Part shown: in pieces, positions 54,515-63,893 of the stretch
Layout: the number at the start of each line of letters is the position of its first letter
Position numbering within the stretch: position 1 is the first letter of the stretch
Assembly: GCA_963575745.1 (NCBI GenBank)
Contig: CAUYUJ010001329.1
Coordinates: forward strand, 32,501 to 96,500
DNA length: 64,000 nt
Direction of reading: 5' to 3'
DNA from: Prorocentrum cordatum
Taxonomy: Eukaryota; Sar; Dinophyceae; Prorocentrales; Prorocentraceae
Program-made: the position numbers and the translations under genes
The notes under the pieces: generated by a model
Databases searched by the model: none
The model's input: the letters and a program-made list of their open reading frames with translations, nothing else
Told to the model about the DNA's origin: nothing

Positions 54515-55345
54515 ATTTACATACATGCACCCACACATACATCTATGTACACATATACATGCACACAAACATACACAGGTTCATATACACACATTAATGC
54601 ATACACATGCATGCATACATACATACATGTACACTTACATGAGCACGCCCACACGTCCATCCATACATCCATACAACCATACATACCTACACACACGTCC
54701 CACACGTACACATACTCACACACATACACATATACACATGCACACATGATTGCACACACATGCATGCATGCACGTATGCATACATGCATACACGTATACA
54801 CATACATACCTGTATGCATGCATGCATGCGTGCATGCACGGACACATACATACATACATACATACATACATACATACATACATACATACATACATCCATA
54901 CACACAGGCATGCATGCATACAACCACACCTACATGCATATTTCTGTACATGCATACACACATTCACATATACGGGCGCACGTATATGCGCACGGACATG
55001 CACACACGCACGCACACATGCATACGTACATACACACATGTACGCACATACACATACATACATATATACATACATAACATACAAACACATGCGCCCATAC
55101 ATCTATACATACACACATACATGCACACATACACCTACACATACATGCATACATACATACGTACGTACGTACGTACGTACATACATACCTACCCACATAC
55201 ACACATACCTACATATACATCAGCTCGTCCGCCCATACATACACACAACTAGTTAGTCACACACATACACGCATAGCTACATGCATGCAAACATGCATAC
55301 ATTCATACATGCATACAACTGTTCGCACACATTCATACATATGCA
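54515..55345. repeat. (ACAT)n tetranucleotide microsatellite
   Basis: CATACATACATGCA-type repeats with a pure block at 54845-54895 and an ACGTACGT block at 55155-55182. Translates as HTYIHTYIHTY in all frames, so no protein. Confidence 0.96.
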
Positions 55346-55377
55346 TCTGTGCATATGCCCGTCTGTACATGTGGAAA

Positions 55378-55530
55378 GATAGAGAGAGAGAGAGAGAGAC
55401 AGAGACAGTGATAAAGGTACACATAACGTCATAGAGAGAACGGCGGATAAAGACAACAACTAATGAGAGAAGGAGAGTTAGAGAGAGAGAGAGAGAGAGA
55501 GATAGAGATGGATAGAGGGACGGAGGAGTG
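55378..55530. repeat. (GA)n microsatellite
   Basis: GAGAGA at 55380-55401 and 55478-55502, with degenerate sequence between. Confidence 0.93.
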
Positions 55531-55734
55531 ATACATCGATTAAGGGAGGGAGCAAGGCAGCAGCGGTGGGAGGAGAAGGAGGGGGGGGAGGTGAGGAGCA
55601 GCAGCAGAACGAGGGTGAGGAGGCCGAGGACGGGGATAAGGAGGAAGGAAGAGGGGCCGCTCCTGGCGTGGCGGGCCCCGCGCTCTCCTATCTTCCTGCC
55701 CTCTCTTCTTCGCCCCCCTCACCCCTCTAAAAAC

Positions 55735-55935
55735 CCTCCCTTTCCTCTCTTCTCCTCTCCTCTCCTCTCCTCTCCTCTCCTCTCCTTTCTCTTCCCTGGC
55801 CCCTTCTGCCCTCCTTCCCCTCTCTCCCCTGGCTTCCATGTATCCTCTCTCTCTCTCTTCCCTTCGTCCCTCCTGCCTTCCTTCCCCTCTCTCCCTTGGT
55901 TTCCATTTACCATCTCTCTCACACTTCCCTTCGTC
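55735..55935. repeat. (CTCTC/TCTCC)n pyrimidine tract
   Basis: TCTCCTCTCC pentamers at 55750-55790, then a duplicated CTTCCCTTCGTCCC / CTCTCCCTTGG unit of about 75 bases (55790-55935). Confidence 0.85.
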
Positions 55936-56125
55936 CCAGCTGCCGGCGCCGCTGGTCTGAGTAGTCCATCTGGCCCCAGTCAGCGAGGTGGGCACCTGCA
56001 CAGCGCGGTCGTTGACAGGCGGACGCATGCGAGCCCCGTTTGCTCAAACAAGTGGCCTGCTATAGGCGCAAGCCCGCTGCAGTTCCAGGAAAGTCCGTCC
56101 CTCCCTGTCGTCTCCCCTCCCTCAC

Positions 56126-56758
56126 ATGTCTGTACCTCAAGGACACCATGAGCGAGTAGTACACTGTCACACACTGCGTACACTAGGCGCACAGGTCCAG
56201 GCTGTTCGGGGTCTTCCGCCTCGGGATCACGTTCCTCTGTATTTGGAAGTGGAGTATGTCAAAGATCCTCGGCAGTTACCCCGTTGCCCTCCTCCGTGGA
56301 TGAGCACATCTGCCCTGATGATGGCCGTGCGGAACGGACACGGCAAAGGAGAGTTCCTTCGAGACCTGGCCGGGAGACTGGATGCGAATAAGGAGCAGTT
56401 GCCCTACTTGACGCACATGTTTGGGAAGAGTACATGGCACGACCTGGAGGGGGGGGGAGGGATGTCCACGCGCACGATAACATGGAGCACATGGCGCGCA
56501 CGACGTGGTAATCTTCCTGCCCCAGTTGTTTCAGCAGGAGTTCAGAGTTCACTGGATGAGTTGGCCTCGGAAGACTATGCAGCCATAAGAAAATATTGTC
56601 GTTGGGGAGGTAAACGGCGGGTAGCACCACCAGGTTCCGCACCGCTAGAGCCATGGGACATGTTCTTCACTCCCCGCCGCGATCACCAGCATGAGCGCGG
56701 ACTTGGCTATGATGACGCTATTCCATGTTTAAGATCTTGTCAGCGCGTATTCCATTAG
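56126..56758 (+). pseudogene. LINE #3, EEP end and linker
   Basis: The frame reads VRGLPPRDHVPLYLEVEY, the last EEP strand with the catalytic Asp-His pair (DH near 56223-56228). WMSTSALMMAVRNGHGKGEF and LAGRLDANKEQLPYLTHMF follow, which match the helical linker after EEP in dinoflagellate LINEs. The frame stops at 56758. The upstream EEP portion (before 56126) is not readable through the C/T-rich tract. Confidence 0.65.
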
Positions 56759-56761
56759 GCT

Positions 56762-57629
56762 TTGGTGCAAATGCGACGATGCGAGGTTGCCCCCTTCTGC
56801 TGGCATAGAAGTAGGGCTATCGGCCTCTACAAGAACGACGCGCTCGGTCCAGAGGGCAGACGGCTCATCCACACGCTACCGCTGCTGGGCAAAGCTTGGT
56901 CCGCCGAGCGCCTTCCTCTTGCGCCCCCCCCAGGACCGCGGATTCGGTAGGTGCAGGAGGAGGGGGGGCGCCATCATGAGTGTTATGTCTATGGGGTACC
57001 GTCTCAGGCAGGAAGGGTGGATCAGCGCAGCATGGGCCGCCCTTGACGACCTTATCCAAGAGAAGGTACCGCCACAGGACAGGGTGCTATGCAAACAGCG
57101 TTATCGACTCTCGACCATGGAGATAGGCGCGACATCGGAAACATGGTTGCTAAAGACTGACTGCGGGGGGGTCGTGGGATATCCGTTTAATGTCCAAGGG
57201 TTTGTAGGAGCTTTCCGCGCACCGGTCGTGGAATGGGCGGAGCAAGTGCGCGAGCGTATTCCCAGTGCCACCAATCTCTTACAACCATCCTGGAGCGGAT
57301 CGGAAGTAGATATATCATGCAAGAAATATTCAGACGATCTCCTTCGTGGACTACCCCTATTAACAGGCGGCGCCATGTTCGATGTCATTGCTGATCTTAG
57401 GAAGGTAGATCGACTTCTGGATCGCTCGTTGGCAGCGGCAAGCTACGTTCAGAATTGCTCGAAGCAGGTGACCAGTTTCTATATTGCTTGTGTACGGGCA
57501 GCGTCGTGTAAACGATTTCTCAGGGAGCAGGGAGTGAAGGAGGGACGGCTCGAAGGCACGGTGTCGGATGTGGCTCGTTACCTTGGACCAGTCATTACCC
57601 CGCTGCAGTTGTCCTCCCTTGAGAATTGA
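56762..57629 (+). pseudogene. LINE #3 reverse transcriptase core
   Basis: The frame 56762-56950 gives ALGPEGRRLIHTLPLLGKAW, an RT fingers segment. The adjoining frame (open 56787-57629) takes over with WAALDDLIQEKVPPQDRVLC, YRLSTMEIGATSETWLLKTD, GGVVGYPFNVQGFVGAFRAP (the motif B region with its Gln) and KKYSDDLLRGL (YSDD at 57327-57338, motif C of the polymerase active site). ADLRKVDRLLDRSLAAASYV follows, then SKQ. The motif A aspartate is not visible in the expected FDxxxAF form, and a frameshift separates fingers from palm. When intact this enzyme copies element RNA at a nicked target. Confidence 0.8.
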
Positions 57630-58321
57630 ACGCCGCATTGCAGCAGCGTCAGCAGGATTCTATAGCATGGGCGCCCTCTGGTCGTTGAATGGACCCCGAC
57701 TTTGGAAGCGAGTTATCATATTTACGGGTGTAGTCCAAGGATCTATGCTTATTGGAATGGAACCCTTCATACTCACATATAAGCAGACACACCTTATGGA
57801 TAGACACCTAGCGAGATTGGGAAGGAAAGCAATGGTGGTGGGGGGGGGGGGGGGCATGTGCGCAGGATGATGATCACGCGCGCTCCCTCTCTACTCGGGA
57901 AATCCTTGACTATTGGGAGCTCTCTGATTGCAGAACGGAGTAACTGTCGCGGCGGTTGCGGTTTCGCCAGTCTTCGGCCGCACATCCTGAGTCGCATGTG
58001 CAGGTATTGCTAGCGCTGTTTGGAGGAGATATGCTGTTTGAGGGCCCCAATCGTTGGCCTTGCTCGGCAACTGGACTGACGGACTGGGCTTCGCCCTGGA
58101 CGCGCAGGGTAGGCGCGGGCCTGGGGGAGGCGATGGGGGCCTGCCCAGACGCGGTGTTGCTTCTTTCGAGGGTGTCGGACGCCCCGTGGCTGATTTTCGA
58201 AGACGAGGAGGTGGGGCAGGAGATTGTGAAGATAGATCTTGCACGCGTGCGTAGCAGAACGCGCACATGCGAAGTTCCCCCTGGTACTACAACGAGGTTT
58301 GTACAGGGTCGACCACGGGTG

Positions 58322-58352
<31 letters not shown>

Positions 58353-58366
58353 CGAGGATGACGTGA
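57600..58366 (+). pseudogene. LINE #3 post-RT region, frameshifted twice
   Basis: After the RT frame stops at 57629, another frame (to 57870) continues with RIERRIAAASAGFYSMGALW, KRVIIFTGVVQGSMLIGMEP and MDRHLARLGRKAM, the usual post-thumb region of these LINEs. It breaks at a G-run (57838-57853). A further frame (57956-58366) gives HPESHVQVLLALFGGDMLF and continues to another long G-run (58321-58352). Both breaks lie at or near homopolymers, so some could be sequencing artefacts. Confidence 0.7.
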
Positions 58367-58369
58367 ATC

Positions 58370-58620
58370 TTCCTGATCCGTGTGCGGTGGAGGTGGAGGA
58401 CGAGGAGGGAATAATAATATGCGTGCGTGCCGCTTCTCGACACAACGGGGCCTCATGGAGCACCTTAGGCGCAGACTTCGTGTGCGCAATCCATGTCCTG
58501 ATTACCTCAAACGAGTGTCCGGCGTGCTTGCAGGTGATCCGAACCAGAACAGTTGCCGCCCGACACTTTCAGGCAGCACTTGCACGAGGCTAATGTGGGG
58601 CGTGAGCACCTCGGAGTATG
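58370..58620 (+). pseudogene. LINE #3 C-terminal zinc finger region
   Basis: One frame gives ACRFSTQRGLMEHLRR, resembling the second half of a C2H2 finger. The neighbouring frame gives NECPACLQVIRTRTVAARHF and ends QAALARG at a stop (58593), a C-x2-C-x12-H finger half. Dinoflagellate LINEs commonly end with such paired fingers. Confidence 0.55.
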
Positions 58621-58645
58621 GTCCCACTGGTGAAGTCGAGTATAT

Positions 58646-59362
58646 GTGAGATACGTGTTTTTCGAGTGCAGGATCATGCCGACTTTCGCAGTCATATTTT
58701 GGTTCATCTCCCTTGGCCAGTGGTGGCCCAGCGACCTACTGCGCGTGCTCAGAACCCGTCCCATTCCCCCCTCGCTCGACGAGCTGATGGCGACGGGGGC
58801 GCAGGCGCCGCGGGACATCGGAATGCCCAGCTTCATGAAACGTTCAAGTGGTGCGGGCTCTGTATCGGCGGCGAAGGTGATGGAGTTGGCAGGGGCAGGC
58901 GGCGGGGGCAATCCCAGCGGAGGTGGCGGGGGTGGAGGCAATGGCGGCGGGATTGGCGACGAGAACCTGAGGCAGACGGTGAAGAAGTTGGCCCGCCTCG
59001 CGCTGGCGCGCGGGCGACAGTTTGCCTCTCTCGAGGCGGTGCTCTACCTCGCGTTCCTGGCCGCCGAATCAAGCGACGCCGACGTGGGCGCGGCGATGGG
59101 GGCGCAAGGGGCCGCGTGCGACGCGGAAAGCAAGAAGCTCGAGAAGCAGCTGGCGGCAGGCTAGAAAGTAGACTTCAAAGGTCGAGGGCCCCCCCCCCCG
59201 CGTCCACTGCTTCATCGCGCTGCTCAAAAAGATCATCGATCTGACCGGCAAGAACGGCCCATTCGCAGACGGGAAGATCTACGACGCGCTCCGCTCGTTC
59301 TGGGAGGCAATGGTCATGGAGAAGGATCTGCTGCAGCTGGCCGAGCTCTTCCTGCACTGCAG
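58646..59362 (+). pseudogene. ORF1-like protein with in-frame TAG and C-tract frameshift
   Basis: The frame from 58646 reads through PPSLDELMATGAQAPRDIGM, a Gly/Asn-rich linker (58890-58955) and ENLRQTVKKLARLALARGRQ, then FASLEAVLYLAFLAAES and ESKKLEKQLAAG, and stops at TAG (59162-59164). After an 11-C run (59189-59199) a shifted frame continues HCFIALLKKIIDLTGKNGPF, ADGKIYDALRSFWEAMVMEK, DLLQLAELFLHCR and meets CTGCAG/GTATCC, a plausible 5' splice site at 59362. The two halves look like one protein of the type found in the first ORF of dinoflagellate retroelements. Family assignment is tentative. Changing one C in the homopolymer would restore the frame but not remove the TAG. Confidence 0.5.
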
Positions 59363-60320
59363 GTATCCCCCGCCGTCCGCCCCGCCTGAAGGGGAGGGCA
59401 GGGGGCGCGGCAGCAGGTCGAGGCGAGAAGAAGGGCTTCCACCGCCTGCTCGTGGCAAGGGCCGCGGCAAGAGGAAAGCCAGAGATAGAAGGGAGGATGG
59501 GGGGGGGGGGGCGGGCGGGGTCGGAGGCGGGCTCGGGGGGGGGGAAGGAGTGAGTCAGTGGGTCTCCAGTGAGCGCCGCCCAAATCCCCAGGCTGCGCGC
59601 CACGGGGGAGGGGCCGCCGCTCGGGGCAGCGCGGCTGCGTGGCCGAGTGGCCATCGGTCGCTCTCCATATTTCACATACCCTTTAGGGGCAGACAGTCGG
59701 TGACAGCCCGACGCTCAGAGGCAGTTCAGTCGCGGGGCGATGTTGACAGCCCTCCCAGAGCAGTACTCAGTCCTCCTCCTCCTCCTCCTCCTCCTCCTCC
59801 TCCTCCCGCCTTCCCCACCCTCCCTCCCCCTACTCTCTCTTCCTTCCTTCCTTCCTTCCCTCCACTCCCCCCTCCTTTTCTGTAGGGGACAAGAGCAACG
59901 TGATGATTCCCAAGGCTTCAAGAACAATGTGGTGATACCTGCGGATTCGCATGCTGTTTTGGTTCTTGCCTCAAGAACGAAATGCCAGGAGTCTTGGCCC
60001 AGACCCATGGCCATGCGCGGGGCGCCCCTTGAGCGACGTCCTGAACCTGATCGTCGTCGGCGGGCGGCGGACCCTGCGCGTCGGACGCAGCAGCGGTGGT
60101 GGTGGTGGTTGTGGTGGCGGTAGCTATCGTAGTGATGGCCAGGAGAGGCAGCGGCAGTAGCGCGCCCGGTGGTAGTGAGTGTCGCGTGAGTGTCGCGGTC
60201 GCAGTGGTTCGGGTCGGACAAGGGGAGGGTATGGGATGGGGAAAGGGGGGCGGGTGAAAAAGTCCGCTGCGCGCAGCTGGTCTCGGCCCCGCCGCTGGGC
60301 GCCTTCCACGAAGCCATTCA
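59363..60320. other. unassigned, with (CTC)n at 59772-59808
   Basis: GC-rich sequence with G-runs at 59500-59545, a short (CTC)n tract, CTTCC repeats at 59840-59865 and GGTGGTGGT at 60090-60120. GTGGCCGAGTGG at 59639 matches a tRNA A box but no tRNA fold follows. No gene recognised. Confidence 0.45.
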
Positions 60321-60420
60321 TTGGCGGCTCCAGCGCTGGGGCGCGCCAGAAAAGCCAGCGGCGTGAGCTGATTCGCTGACTCCCGTTCAAGTGCCCCCCC
60401 CCTTATTGTCCGAGCGGATT
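60321..60420 (+). repeat. direct repeat 1 upstream of the recombinase gene
   Basis: TTGGCGGCTCCAGCGC..., GCGTGAGCTGATTCGCTGAC, TCCCGTTCAA, a C-run and CCGAGCGGAT. The same order of motifs recurs at 60854-60960. Confidence 0.7.
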
Positions 60421-60853
60421 GGTAGTGCTGAGGGCAGTGCAGTCGGACCGAGGTCTAAGATCGAGGTCGGTTCGGGAAGGTACCCCAGTGTTCTTCGCGT
60501 TCGTACCCCGCTGCTCTGGCTGGCCGCTCCGGCCTGCTCTGCGCGGAATTCCTCCACGTCTAAGCGATTTCCACTCCCCCTCCCCCCGCGCGGCCGTCCT
60601 CGTCTTCTTCCCCGAATTTGCACGCCGTACACTTAGCCCTTCGGTTGCCCCGGATAGCCGCACGCTGAAGCGGACTGCTTCTGTCTCGCCGCCGACGAAA
60701 AAGTGCTTGTTGGACGTTCATGTGCATCCTGGAGAGGGCACCCCAGGATGCTGTGTGTGTCTTGGCCGGCGGAAGGCCTCATGCTCTTGAAAGATATTCT
60801 TCTGGCCTTAGGTCCGACTGCAGTGGCCGCCGTGGGGGTGGTCGCGCCGACTG
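60421..60853. other. unassigned between the two direct repeats
   Basis: One 123-codon plus frame (60419-60790) is open, with minus frames overlapping. No domain recognised. It could be the internal or spacer part of a repeat structure of the downstream element. Confidence 0.35.
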
Positions 60854-60960
60854 CTTGGCGGAGAGGCGGTTCCAGCGCCGGGAAGCGCTAGAACCACCAG
60901 CTGCGTGAGCTCCTTTGCTGACCCCCGTTCAACTCACCCCCCCTCTTCTTCCGAGCGGAG
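60854..60960 (+). repeat. direct repeat 2 upstream of the recombinase gene
   Basis: TTGGCGGAGAGGCGGTTCCA, GCTGCGTGAGCTCCTTTGCT, GACCCCCGTTCAA, a C-run and CCGAGCGGA. About three quarters of positions match repeat 1, offset 533 bases. Confidence 0.7.
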
Positions 60961-61066
60961 ATGCGTTGACTTTAGGCTCGGGGAGGCTCGGGTCAGGGAA
61001 CCATAATCATGACAGAAGGGGACGCCCGCGCGCGCTCGCAGGGACTGCGCGCTTCAGGGCGCGCAA

Positions 61067-63235
61067 TTGGATCGTGCGAGCAAAGCGCGTTGGCGACAGC
61101 GGTTGCTGTTGGTTTGTTTCTTGCTTGTGTGCTGCTTCATGGCCGGGCAGCGCGGAGAGCTCTTCATCGAAGAGTTCTTAGATTGGAGGGTCGATTCCAC
61201 CGAGCGCGAGTCCCTTTCTGCGCTCGTGCAGAGAGAGGGACTGGAGTCGGCTGGCGATTTAGCGCATTTGTTTTGCTCGACGGACGAGGCGGAGCAGTGT
61301 GGAGCGCCCGCGGCCTGGGCCGTGGCTCGGGACGTGGCGCGGGTGACGCCGTGGCTGGTGCCCGCGCGTGGCATTTGCGCGGAGGGGCGATTTGGCGGCG
61401 CGGCGGCGGCCGCCGCGCCCGCCGTGAGCGCGGGGGCCGCGGCGGGGAAAGGGCGTGGGCCTACCGCCGCGCGCCGCGGTCGGCCGAGACGCTGTGCCGC
61501 AGTGGCGACGGAGGCGGCAGAGCGTGAGGGGCGCGTTCAGCTGGCGGTCAGCGCAGTTCGAGTGTCGCTTGAATGGCGCCCGGAAAGCGGCCTCGGGCAG
61601 GGGTTGCAGGAGGCGCAGGCCGAGATGCTCGCCGACGTCTCGTCCGCGGCGGTGTTTAGGCTGAGTAATTTCGAATCCGGGACGCTGCGCACGGCCTTGC
61701 GCGTGTGGGGGCAGTGGGCCGAGTGGGCGGGCCGGCAAGGGCAGCCGGCGACGAGTCTGGCGCGGCAACCCATGGCAGTCGCCGAGTTCGTGCATAAGCT
61801 CTCGATCGCACGGACGTCCGGCGTCAGGATCTGGAACGCCTTGAAGTGGATGTGCGTACATTTGAAAGCGCCTTTCTGCCTGGACGATGCGTTTCGCCCT
61901 GTGCCACGTGATCCAGGCAGTGGAACCGTAGCACCGCCGGCCCAGGCCACTGTCGTCGAACCCGAGATGATTTACCATGTGATCGATTTCCTGGATGGCG
62001 CGAGAACGCCTGGGCAAGTCATGCTCGCGGCTGGGATGCTGGCGGTGGTATTCGCGTGGGTGAGGTACACGCACCTGCTGCGCTCTAGGCCTTTAGAGAA
62101 GTCTGTTTATTTTTGCTGGTTCCGCGCATCGAGGGGGAAGCAGGGAAAGCGACAGGGGCGACCTTCGTTCGATTGGTGCTTGCCGAGGCGGCTAGGTGGC
62201 GCGCGGTCCGCCGCTGACGCCTTGTGGGATGGTTGGCACAAGTTGGCGGCGCGGGAAGATCGAGCAGGAAGGGCTGTGCCGACGGGGCTCGTCTTCGATC
62301 CAGTTTCCGGCGCGCCGGTGAAGTTGGGTGCCTTTAACCGATCGCTGAAGGAAGTATTCCGAGGCTCGCTAGCGGACGATTCCCAGTTGGATCTTGTGAC
62401 TTCGTACAGTTTGCGCCGGGCTGGGCCTACATGGGCGAGCTCGATACAATTGGACTGGGAAGCCCGAGTCATCTCGGGCGGTTGGACGGAGGGGGCCCCT
62501 AACTCCCGTCGGAACCAGATGCCGATCGTGTATAATGCGCGTCGGCGGCAAGCCGAGATGTGCACGCGCCTGCACATGGCCGGAGTGTTGTCGTGCCTGC
62601 GGACCGATCTGGAGGCCCCAGTGCAGTGGGAGCAAGTGCGATGCTGGGCGAGTTCTGCGCCAGGAAAAGTAATGTTGGCCGACCTAGAGAAAGAGGCGCA
62701 GCAGCGGGTGGCGGTGTCGACCGTTCATGAGAAGGCCGCGTTCTTGCCCCCGTCGGTCGTCGAGGAGTTGAGGCGGCAGAAGTTTCTCCGGATAATCGTG
62801 GCCCCGCGTGGACAGCGGGTGGGGCGCGGTAAAGCGCCGGGCGCGCCTCCACCCAATTGTCGGGGTCCTGCCGACGGGGGCGCCGCGGGTAAGAGCGGTG
62901 AGGGGGGGGCGGGCGCCGAAGCGCCGGGCGCGCGTGCGCGCGCTGCGCAAACCCTCGCGTCGGGGGCACCGCGTGCAAAGCGGGGGGGGCGCGGTGAAGC
63001 GCCGGGCGGTTTGCGTGGGAACGCGTTGCCTGCGCCTGCGAGTCCACGCAGAGCGCCGAAAGTTGCCGGCAAAAACAAGCGACCAGCAGAGGCGGGAGCG
63101 CGCGCCAGCCCGGCGTCGGTTGCCATTGCGGGCCGCGCAGGGCGAACCGCGGGTCGATCGCGCGGCCCAGCGGTATTGTGCCCGGGCGTGGGCGGCATTG
63201 GAGGCTGTCTCCATCCCCAGGTCCAGGGGAGATGA
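61067..63235 (+). CDS. tyrosine recombinase of a DIRS/Ngaro/Crypton-like element
   Basis: A 722-codon open frame. Met25 (61139) is the more natural start, because residues 1-24 form a hydrophobic stretch with no counterpart I know; the longer start is kept because it is open. Residues 200-275 look like the helical SAM-like DNA-binding domain (ALRVWGQWAEWAGRQG, VAEFVHKL, WNALKWMCVHL). The catalytic domain spans about 295-500: WVRYTHLLRSR (331-341) in the place of the first catalytic Arg, a basic KQGKRQGR strand (358-365), TSYSLRRAGPTWAS (445-458) as the H-x-x-R box with Tyr instead of His, GGWTEG (471-476) as the H/W box, and MPIVYN with the candidate nucleophile Tyr489. Residues 550-722 are basic and Gly/Pro/Ala-rich with three internal repeats. 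Role: strand cleavage and joining to integrate or excise element DNA. No stop interrupts it, making it the best-kept gene here. Its neighbours are direct repeats upstream and another ORF downstream. Confidence 0.75.
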   Translation: MDRASKARWRQRLLLVCFLLVCCFMAGQRGELFIEEFLDWRVDSTERESLSALVQREGLESAGDLAHLFCSTDEAEQCGAPAAWAVARDVARVTPWLVPARGICAEGRFGGAAAAAAPAVSAGAAAGKGRGPTAARRGRPRRCAAVATEAAEREGRVQLAVSAVRVSLEWRPESGLGQGLQEAQAEMLADVSSAAVFRLSNFESGTLRTALRVWGQWAEWAGRQGQPATSLARQPMAVAEFVHKLSIARTSGVRIWNALKWMCVHLKAPFCLDDAFRPVPRDPGSGTVAPPAQATVVEPEMIYHVIDFLDGARTPGQVMLAAGMLAVVFAWVRYTHLLRSRPLEKSVYFCWFRASRGKQGKRQGRPSFDWCLPRRLGGARSAADALWDGWHKLAAREDRAGRAVPTGLVFDPVSGAPVKLGAFNRSLKEVFRGSLADDSQLDLVTSYSLRRAGPTWASSIQLDWEARVISGGWTEGAPNSRRNQMPIVYNARRRQAEMCTRLHMAGVLSCLRTDLEAPVQWEQVRCWASSAPGKVMLADLEKEAQQRVAVSTVHEKAAFLPPSVVEELRRQKFLRIIVAPRGQRVGRGKAPGAPPPNCRGPADGGAAGKSGEGGAGAEAPGARARAAQTLASGAPRAKRGGRGEAPGGLRGNALPAPASPRRAPKVAGKNKRPAEAGARASPASVAIAGRAGRTAGRSRGPAVLCPGVGGIGGCLHPQVQGR

Positions 63236-63743
63236 AGTGTCGGTGCGGCCGGGAGACGCAACCCGTGCAGGCCCGGCCGCGTTCCAAGCGCGGGGAGTTG
63301 ACTGCGCCGGTCGCGCGGTGACCGTGCTTCCAGGTGACGAGGCAGCGCAGGGCGCGGAGTTGGGTGAATGTGACGTAAAGGGCTCAGATGGCGCGCCAGC
63401 GCACTGCGCGCCGCCAGTCAGGCAGGTTGCGGAGGGATCATCCGCGCGCGCGTCGCGAGCCGTGGGCCCGTCGCCCGAGCCGCGGGGCGCGATCGGGTAC
63501 GTGCAGTCTGAGCCTGGGAGGGCTACCCGGGTAAGGGAGGTTATGGGGCCTCGATATCACGTCGCGATGCCCGTAATTCGTCGCCTCAAAAAGTCCAGAG
63601 CCTGGACGGACAGTGAGTTCGGGCCAGTGACGAACCTATGTCAGAATGGATTGAGTGATCTGCAGTGGTTCCCGGCGCTCCCGGAGGGAGCCCTGGTGTG
63701 CGCGGCGTGTGAAAAGTTGCGCGGCCGGGCAGCCCCGGCGTGA
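63214..63743 (+). CDS. probable C-terminal tail of the recombinase protein in another frame
   Basis: The frame open from 62808 to 63743 overlaps the low-complexity tail of the recombinase. Past 63235 it reads MGPRYHVAMPVIRRLKKSRA, then GPVTNLCQNGLSDLQWF and LVCAACEKLRG, with an L-C...C-x2-C pattern like the terminal Cys motif of dinoflagellate recombinase ORFs. It is therefore likely that a frameshift in a G-run between about 62900 and 63235 separated it from the main ORF, or that it is a small overlapping ORF. No independent start is evident after 63235. Confidence 0.4.
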
Positions 63744-63893
63744 GGTGGTGACGTCATCGCGGCGGAGACGCGCGGAGTTGCGCGTGGGCCTGCCAGCGAA
63801 TGCCAACTTAACGGATGCGTATGCGCGCCCCGAGGTGGGCTCGAACGCGGTCCAGAGAGTAGGTTTAGCGGAGCGACACGTGTGGTTCTCGGT

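Noticed and set aside
54515-55256. Open frames of 260 codons (HTYIHTYIH)
   Set aside because: Pure ACAT tetranucleotide translation in every frame.
59636-59660. GTGGCCGAGTGG as tRNA-Ser/Leu A box
   Set aside because: No T arm or cloverleaf follows. The same goes for CGAGTGGTTAAGGC at 5068 and TTGGTAGAGTGCC at 50721.
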